Positions 58,014 through 64,000 of a stretch of DNA of 64,000 bases are shown piece after piece (position 1 is the first letter of the stretch; each line of letters begins with the position of its first letter). The notes under the pieces were generated by a model. It did no database searches. It saw nothing but the letters and a program-made list of their open reading frames with translations, and was not told the DNA's origin. Position numbers and translations under genes: made by a program. Origin of the DNA: Macrothele yani. Taxonomy: Eukaryota > Arthropoda > Arachnida > Araneae > Macrothelidae. The stretch lies in the NCBI GenBank assembly GCA_039090855.1, contig CM077012.1:142262541-142326540 (forward strand), given 5' to 3'.

Positions 58014-58209
58014 CTGCTTCTTCTCCAGGAAGTTTATCCAACTGGCGGACACTACCAACCAAATAAGGAGACTCTTCAATTAATCTTTCCAACTTAAACC
58101 TGCAAAGTCCTGTAACAAGAAGAGTGTAAGACGGTCGAGGCCAATTTGTTCCAGTGACTTGTACAACTATTCCAGCTGTTCCAATTGAATGCAACATATT
58201 GGTATCATT
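58014..58209 (-). CDS. LONP2: LONP2 internal exon A (N-terminal Lon domain)
   Basis: Internal exon of the peroxisomal Lon protease homolog 2, an ATP-dependent protease/chaperone of the peroxisome matrix. On the minus strand a TTTTGTTTCAG acceptor precedes the exon, and a GTCAGAGT donor follows GAAGAAGCAG at 58014. It encodes about 65 residues of the N-terminal substrate-binding domain. Diagnostic stretches are IGTAGIVVQVTG, NWPRPSYTLL and VTGLCRF, which match the animal LONP2 pattern (IGTAA..VQV.GSNWP.P.YTLL.TGLCRF) rather than mitochondrial LONP1. The exon ends in phase 1 and joins exon B to give ...GEEAGEVDD.... No coding exon upstream of it was found between 58210 and 64000, so the start codon is probably outside the window or in an exon too short or diverged to see. 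Confidence 0.93.
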
Positions 58210-59397
58210 CTGAAACAAAAGATTATACATATCAAAATCCATTGCAAGATCTAGGTGGAATTGCTTCCATTTGCACATTTAACCTTAATGATTTAAAATG
58301 AAGCTAACTTCAAACTGTTCGCACATAAAATTGCACAATCAAAATACATGCCTATGCCTTAAACCATATGCAAATAGTGTCATCAAGATGCTACTTGTAC
58401 AAAGCTTCTCAGAAAGTCTCATTCCTTCAGGGTCCCATAAAAATTAATTATTGTCTTTTACAGTTTACAAGATAGAAAAAAAAACTGCTTTTGATAATTA
58501 AAATTAGCATACGTTTACTTTGAAAGTGCTCAGAAAGCACACAAAACATTTTTATATTTTAAAAAAATGTGAAAGATGAAAACAAAAAACTAAAGGCAAA
58601 GAATTGCAAGTGGTTAAACAGTGCAGCATAATATTCACAACTCACAGCAGCAGAAGACATACTGCACAAAAAATGATTTTAACATTTCAATATAAACTGC
58701 ATGTAGTTTAAGTATGATTATCACATATGAAATGGTAGGATAAAAAAATCTTTTCAGCACCTTATGTGTGTCATAGCTCATATCACTGATCAAGTATACA
58801 CACTAAATATTACTAGTTGTCTATGGCTGAAAAGATGATTGAACTGAATAAACAATGGTGTGGAAAGGAATATTTCAAATTGTAAAAAAGTTGCAATACC
58901 CCTGGGTCTGACATACTGTGTGACCAAGAGTCAAGGTAAAACTGGGGCAAGAAAGCCATGACATTATGCCAGAAATTTTTACTGAACATAAAATGCACTT
59001 AAAACAAACACCACATGATAACTATCTGACATACTGTGGGAGTATGTGGGCTATGCATATCGTGTAGTCCATAGTAGGTGGTCATACCAACATTGGAAGG
59101 GAGGAAGACATATACCCTTTGTGGCATGATGTCTACCAGGAAATAGAGTCACTTTTGGTCTAAGCACATTACTCTTCAGTGGCAGATACCCATTTAAAGT
59201 GTGCAGCAGATTCCTGTGGTATTTTACAGCCTGTTTAAGCAGGTCCTAATCAGAGGTGCCAACTTTTGAAAAATATTGAGCGGGCTCAAAGACTTGAGTT
59301 ATGATTTTATAAAATAAATCTCAAACCCTCTTTTACATAAATCCTGATATTTACTTTCATACCATCAATTTCACTACAGATAGTATATTATGTAGAA
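58210..59397. other. Upstream flank or first intron of LONP2
   Basis: No LONP2 first-exon sequence was recognised on the minus strand in this stretch. AT-rich, no transposon motif seen. Confidence 0.4.
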
Positions 59398-60150
59398 CAG
59401 GGACAACCGACACGTCGATCGCCAAATCATTTTTGATAGATCGCAAACGTTTTGTGGAAAAAATATTTAAAAAAAGAAAAAGTGAGTTCACGAAATGGAA
59501 GATCTTATTCAATATGCTATTTGCCCATTCAAGGACACTGACCCACAACTGATCGCAATTAAATTTGCAGAGCTGTTTCAACTGGACAAAATTTCACAGG
59601 TAAATGAAATAACACTGCATTGAGAGATATTTCTGAAAGTCAGATCTTTAGAAGATAATTTCTGGAATTTTGTTTCCAAAGAAAAGTACCCCGATGTGAG
59701 AAAATGTAGTGAGCATTTATCCCTTCTTCGGGTCAACATATTTATGCAAATCAGCATTTTCTTTCTTACAACAAACAAATATTAAAACAGCAAATTTGAC
59801 GGATCAGCACACAGAAGATTACTTAAGATTGGCGTTGTCCAATATACTCCAGATTTTTCAGCCTTGGTGGAAGAAATGAAGGTGCAAACTTCATTTTTTT
59901 TTTTAATTCACCATAAAAAACAAACATTTAAATTTGGACTAAGGCCTATGTATAGATATCAAATAAAAATCATAAAATAATTCAAATTGTTTTATTTACT
60001 TCAAATACATGCATAAAATATATAGGTTCTACCTACAGGGCAACAACTATAGCGGGAAAATTTGGAGGAAGAAATTTGAAATTGTGAAGTAGAGTAGATC
60101 ACTTTGACTTTGGGGGGGATAATTTAGTCCCAATCAAGTTGTCACCCCTA
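59398..60150 (+). mobile_element. Deleted hAT element (GTF2IRD2/ZBED5-like transposase tail)
   Basis: Starts CAGGGACAACCGACACGTCG and ends ...AAGTTGTCACCCCTA, with target copies ATGTAGAA (59390-59397) and ATATAGAA (60151-60158). Plus-strand pieces DTDPQLIAIKFAELFQL, DQHTEDYLRLALSN and, after a frameshift, YTPDFSALVEEMKVQ (59790-59890) match the C-terminal dimerisation region of this hAT group. Only about 750 bp remain. Confidence 0.75.
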
Positions 60151-60541
60151 ATATAGAAGTCTAAGAAATAAATTGGAGATCGAACAGAAAAATTCTGAAA
60201 TGTTGGTAATATCACCTAAAATATATACAGTTAATAACTAACCCTACAACTATTTTTCATATAAAGAAAAATAAAATTACTTATTTGTATAAGAAATAAA
60301 TTTATACTAATAGTTTAAAAAAATACAATATAAATACCAAATACTTTGAAAATAAGTTTTGTGAAAATAAAAGTCATTGTAGGTTTTATGAAAATAAAAG
60401 TCAAATAAGTTTTGTGAAAATAAAGTCATTGTAGGGTTAAATCGTCACAAAGGTGTTTAGCATAATTAACAAATTCTTGAAAGTTTATAATTCTGTAAAC
60501 TTTACATAATACCACCTTTTTGTTTTAATCGTAAAAAATCC

Positions 60542-60799
60542 ATGGATGTTTGCCCTGCCATGAATTTTGAAAAGTTCTATCAGCACTCTTGCATTCCACT
60601 TAATATTATAGAATCACAAACTCTGGAATTATTTGAAGACGAACTTGATAAATCAGTAATAACCGGTTTTCAAACCGAAATTAAATCTATAGTATCGGAA
60701 CTCTGGGCTGTATTGTCCAGCCGGGGCTGCTTGATTACAAATTTATCCATGATCAATTTTATATCTTATAATAATCTTAACATGATTGACAATCACTAA
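60542..60799 (+). other. Unassigned open frame, 85 codons
   Basis: MDVCPAMNFEKFYQHSCIPL..., then SQTLELFEDELDKSV and TEIKSIVSELWAVLSSRG. The composition looks protein-like and the frame is unusually long for this AT-rich stretch, but I recognise no family. It could be an exon of an unknown gene, a transposon remnant, or chance. Confidence 0.25.
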
Positions 60800-62809
60800 G
60801 AAAACAACCCTACACCAATGTAATATTAGCGCAAAAACAAATTAACTTCAACAGATTCTTTCCGTGTGAATACATGGAAATTATATATCTGAAAAATACA
60901 AATCATTACAATTCACGAGCTGTGAACTGTCCGCACCTGCACTCACCAGAACTCAGCGTTTTCAAATGATCCCTCGTAATCTTTAATTCCCATGTGTGAA
61001 TCCCGGCATTGGGACTGGGATTTTCTACCCCCAGGCTCCACCACAGTCGCTGCCAGATGAGACGTCAGACTACCTGGCGGCTATCTTGCCCAGGGGAGCG
61101 ATTAGAAGGGGTATTTGCAAGTATTTCTCACAACGCTGCAAGAGGATACACAAAAAAAAAAAGCCCCACGTGTGAAAATAAGATTTTTTTTTACTTCGTT
61201 TGAGAACTGAGAGAAAGAAGTTGGGTTTCGAACGAGGAGAACAGACAATGGTTCATGTTGCTTCAAATCGCCTAAGTTGTAAATTACATGTAAATAATTA
61301 TATTTGAACTCAAAAAAGATAAAAATAGATATTTGAAACTCGTTTAGCCTTGTTACTTGAAACATACATTTTATACTTGTTTTCCATAACACAAGATTAA
61401 ATATTTTCATAAAGTAGTTTCTCTAAAAATTCTAGTATAGTCGTATTTAATCTAGTAGTAATACAACACAGCAAATTATTGGTGGCCTCGGGCCCCGTAT
61501 AAGTTGGCGCCCATGGTCCTAATTATGCTTAATGGGATTCACACAGATTATATAAGTCTCTCGAAACACGCAATCTCCTCTTCCTGGAGGTTGGCATCCA
61601 CCAGCTTCACATGATGGGCTTGTTGGGCACTATTACCTTATAAGATTAACCTACTCAAGGCTTGAAAAATATATCTGAAAAGTTACATGCTCAGCTGGGC
61701 AAGTGCAGAAATGATTTTACCTGCCCAGGTAGTAAAAGCTGGATGTCCAGGAAAATTTATCTTTTAAGGTAACAAATCAGAACTCCCATTTTTTTTAAAG
61801 TTAAAAAATATGCACTTTTCTTTTTTACATATTTTGCATCTCTGTTTTAAGGACCTGTATTCAAAATGTTAAATGTATGAATGCATGTACTCAAATTAAG
61901 ATGAGGAAATTGGTATGAAATGGTATGATGAAATTAGTATTTGAGAAATTGTGTTTTTGCCATGTTCCTTTTGTTGAAGTTTTCAGCCTTTGTCACTAAA
62001 CACAGGAGGCTAGTTCCATCAGATGCATGCATCCCATTGCTGACCATGAACATTTGGTGCAAAACACTGCACAAGGTTCCGATTTCTGAACCTAGACCAA
62101 GAAGAGATATTCTTCTGTCCTTGGCAGTCGTAATAATAATAATTCAACTTCTAATTATTAGCAGTGAAATGAAACATGACTTAAGACTACTGTCTTTCTT
62201 GTAGAAGGAAATTCTATTCCAAACTTAATTTTTAATTAGTTGCCGAGACCAAGCAACTAGATTTTTTTTTTTTTATTATTATTATTATTTTCCTGCGTAG
62301 GTCCAATTTACATGATCCGGGCATTTCGGGTATGGTATTTATCAAGCTCGGATACTGATACCATTAGGTGTAATGCTGCACAGTTAGTAGGAGAATGGTT
62401 AATACTGAATAGCAGTGGGTTCATTTAGCATTGGACTTTCCATGTCCCAGCTGGGCACCACAGTAATGAAATGTGAGTGGGGTTACTCACTTTGGCCACC
62501 TGGAACAAAGGTCACAGTGCAGGTGGCTTCAAATGGTTTGTGTGTTGACACTGAGGGTTCAGGTAGCAATTGGGAAATCCTTTTACATAACTGTGGCATT
62601 AGCAGGGTGTCATCAGATCACAATTTGGCAGCAGTGGTATGCAATGGCTGTTGCGGATCTCAGGCATCCAGTGGCGTGGACTCTTGTCTACATTGCTAAT
62701 TTTCTGGTAGTCCAAGAGCTAGCTGCTAAACCTCACTACAAACTGGCTCAACAGTTTTGTGCATACTATTTTGTGAGCATGAACTATGTGATATGCCACC
62801 AGATAAGTA
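60800..62809. other. Mixed flank, little recognised
   Basis: A GC-richer patch at 60920-61140 has no evident frame. At 61486 GGCCTCGGGCCCCGTATAAG resembles the hAT-like GGGGCCCC ends. A (TTA)n run lies near 62274. Sequence from about 62400 may be the 5' part of the LINE that follows. Confidence 0.35.
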
Positions 62810-64000
62810 TAGACTGGATGTGCTGTGTGTAAGTAAAACCAAAAAGAAAAATTGGGGTAGAAGAAGTGAATGGCACGGTGAGTGTGTGGTCTGGAGTATT
62901 GGATAATATGAGAGGACAGGCGGGTGTAGGTGTGATTTTAAGTGAAAAAATGAAGAACAACTTGATTCACTATAGTTGCGTAAATGAGAGAATTCTCTGG
63001 ATTCGTTTGAAAGTGAAACTTCAGAGAATTGTAATTGTTGTAGTGTATGCTCCTTGTAACCTTCTGATAAGAAGGAATATTTCTGGAATGAGCTAAAAGC
63101 TGTTTTGTGCCAATTTGGTGCTAAAGAAAAAGTTATAATAGCAGGGGATTTCAATGCTAGAGTAGGTGTGCAGAATGCAATTTCTGACAATGTTCTGGGT
63201 AGGTTTTAATGATCCTTGTGTGAATGATAATGGTGAAAGATTAATTGAACTCTGCATTGAGAATGGTTTGTGTATATCCAATACATTTTTCAAAGACAAG
63301 AATATCCACACATATACTTGGGAAAATCGTACTCTTGGTCAAAAGAGTGCGATAGATTTTGTTGTCTACGATCAGAGTTTGAAACACTTAGTTGTTGACA
63401 CCCGTGTGACGAGAGGTGCGGATGTTGGTTCTGATCATTACTTGGTAGTGTCGCGAGTGAAACTTAATGTTGGTTGGAGGAAAAGGAATAGGAAGAGACC
63501 CAGGATAGAAAGAATAAAGGTTGATATGCTCCTTGAAGATCAGTGGTATTCTGACTTCCTCAGAGAACGACTGAAGGATCTGAAGTCTGGTGAGAGGGAT
63601 GTAGAAAAGAAGTGGGAATGTTTTAAGAACTGTATTGTCACTGCTGCTAAAGAGGTCTGTGGCACCAGAATTGTGGGTAACAATAGAGGTGATGCCTGGT
63701 GGAATAGTGAGATTGAAGAGGCAGTAAAGAGAAAGAAGGAAGCCTATTTCGGGATGTTGCAAGGTAGAGTCTCTGTGGATGAATATCGCTGTAAGAAGCG
63801 TGAAGCTGCTAAGCTGGTTCGCCACAGTAAAGCAAAAGATAGGAAGGAGAAAGTGGAAAGGCATGAACTGGCTTTTTGGAAAGATAGGAAGTCCTTTTGG
63901 AAGTACATGAGACAGGAAAAATAGGGGGAAACAAAGTTGTAAGTTGTGTGAAGAATGAGATTGGGAAAATGTTATGGGAGCCCAATGAGTTAAGTGACAG
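62810..64000 (+). mobile_element. Non-LTR retrotransposon endonuclease, cut by window end
   Basis: Frames give DVLCVSKTKKKNWG, WSGVLDNMRGQAGVGVILSE (62890-62945), WIRLKVKLQRIVIVVVYAPC, AGDFNARVGVQN after a frameshift (63145-63180), then an open frame 63166-63924 with NDNGERLIELCIENGLCISN, NIHTYTWENRT, QKSAIDFVVYDQS and GADVGSDHYLVVSRVKL (catalytic SDH). The linker WWNSEIEEAVKRKKEAYFGM precedes the missing reverse transcriptase. This is the AP-type endonuclease of a LINE, of the kind often mis-named craniofacial development protein 2-like; clade (RTE or a relative) uncertain. Confidence 0.88.

Noticed and set aside
60880..61160. LONP2 first exon or promoter in the GC-richer patch
   Set aside because: No frame on the minus strand resembles the Lon N-terminus and no splice donor of the needed phase was found; left unassigned.
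63388..63864. 158-codon minus-strand open frame
   Set aside because: Antisense to the LINE endonuclease, which has SDH and other catalytic motifs on the plus strand.

Overview
This is nuclear DNA from an animal, AT-rich and crowded with transposons. Eukaryotic splice sites, a peroxisomal Lon gene, tRNA-derived SINEs with poly-A tails, and the mix of Tc1, mariner, pogo/Tigger, hAT, P, Penelope and RTE elements suggest an arthropod; a chelicerate or other large-genome arthropod is a guess. There are no bacterial genes, operons or CRISPR arrays.

The one host gene I can defend is LONP2, the peroxisomal Lon protease/chaperone. It lies on the minus strand. Five internal exons were placed by hand at 58014-58209, 33968-34080, 16621-16773, 12582-12718 and 2643-2694. 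All have AG/GT borders, and the reading phase carries over at all four junctions. They encode most of the N-terminal substrate-binding domain and the linker ahead of the AAA+ ATPase. The first exon(s) and the ATPase and protease exons were not found here. Introns of about 9.9, 3.9, 17.2 and 23.9 kb separate the five exons, and nearly everything else in the window is transposon debris inside or beside them.

Layout. 1-985: interspersed repeat and Penelope endonuclease fragment. 986-2525: Tc1-like element carrying a SINE. 3.3-5.7 kb: two SINEs around a Tc1. 5.8-9.6 kb: two Penelope-like copies head to head with a conserved hammerhead-like motif. 9.9-11.9 kb: Tigger. 12.2 kb: Helitron terminus. 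13.3-13.8 kb: foldback element. 15.4-16.3 kb: mariner. 17.3-27.9 kb: nested island (Tc1, Tigger-type non-autonomous element, Tc1 split by a 5-kb hAT that itself holds a Tc1, then mariner). 28.7-30.9 kb: Tigger. 31.0-31.5 kb: 417-bp palindrome. 31.9-32.3 kb: third SINE family. 36.8-38.3 kb: ancient ~150-bp tandem array. 38.4-40.0 kb: repeat copy and SINEs. 40.8-43.0 kb: THAP/P-element-like transposon. 43.1-43.7 kb: Tc1 fragment and SINE. 44.5-48.2 kb: hAT-like element with a Tc1 and a SINE inside. 50.0-53.0 kb: RTE-type LINE interrupted by a SINE. 53.1-54.5 kb: Tc1. 59.4-60.2 kb: deleted hAT. 62.8-64.0 kb: start of another LINE, cut by the window end.

Almost every transposase is broken by stops and frameshifts. 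Target-site duplications and reading frames that rejoin across insertions let several nesting orders be read directly.
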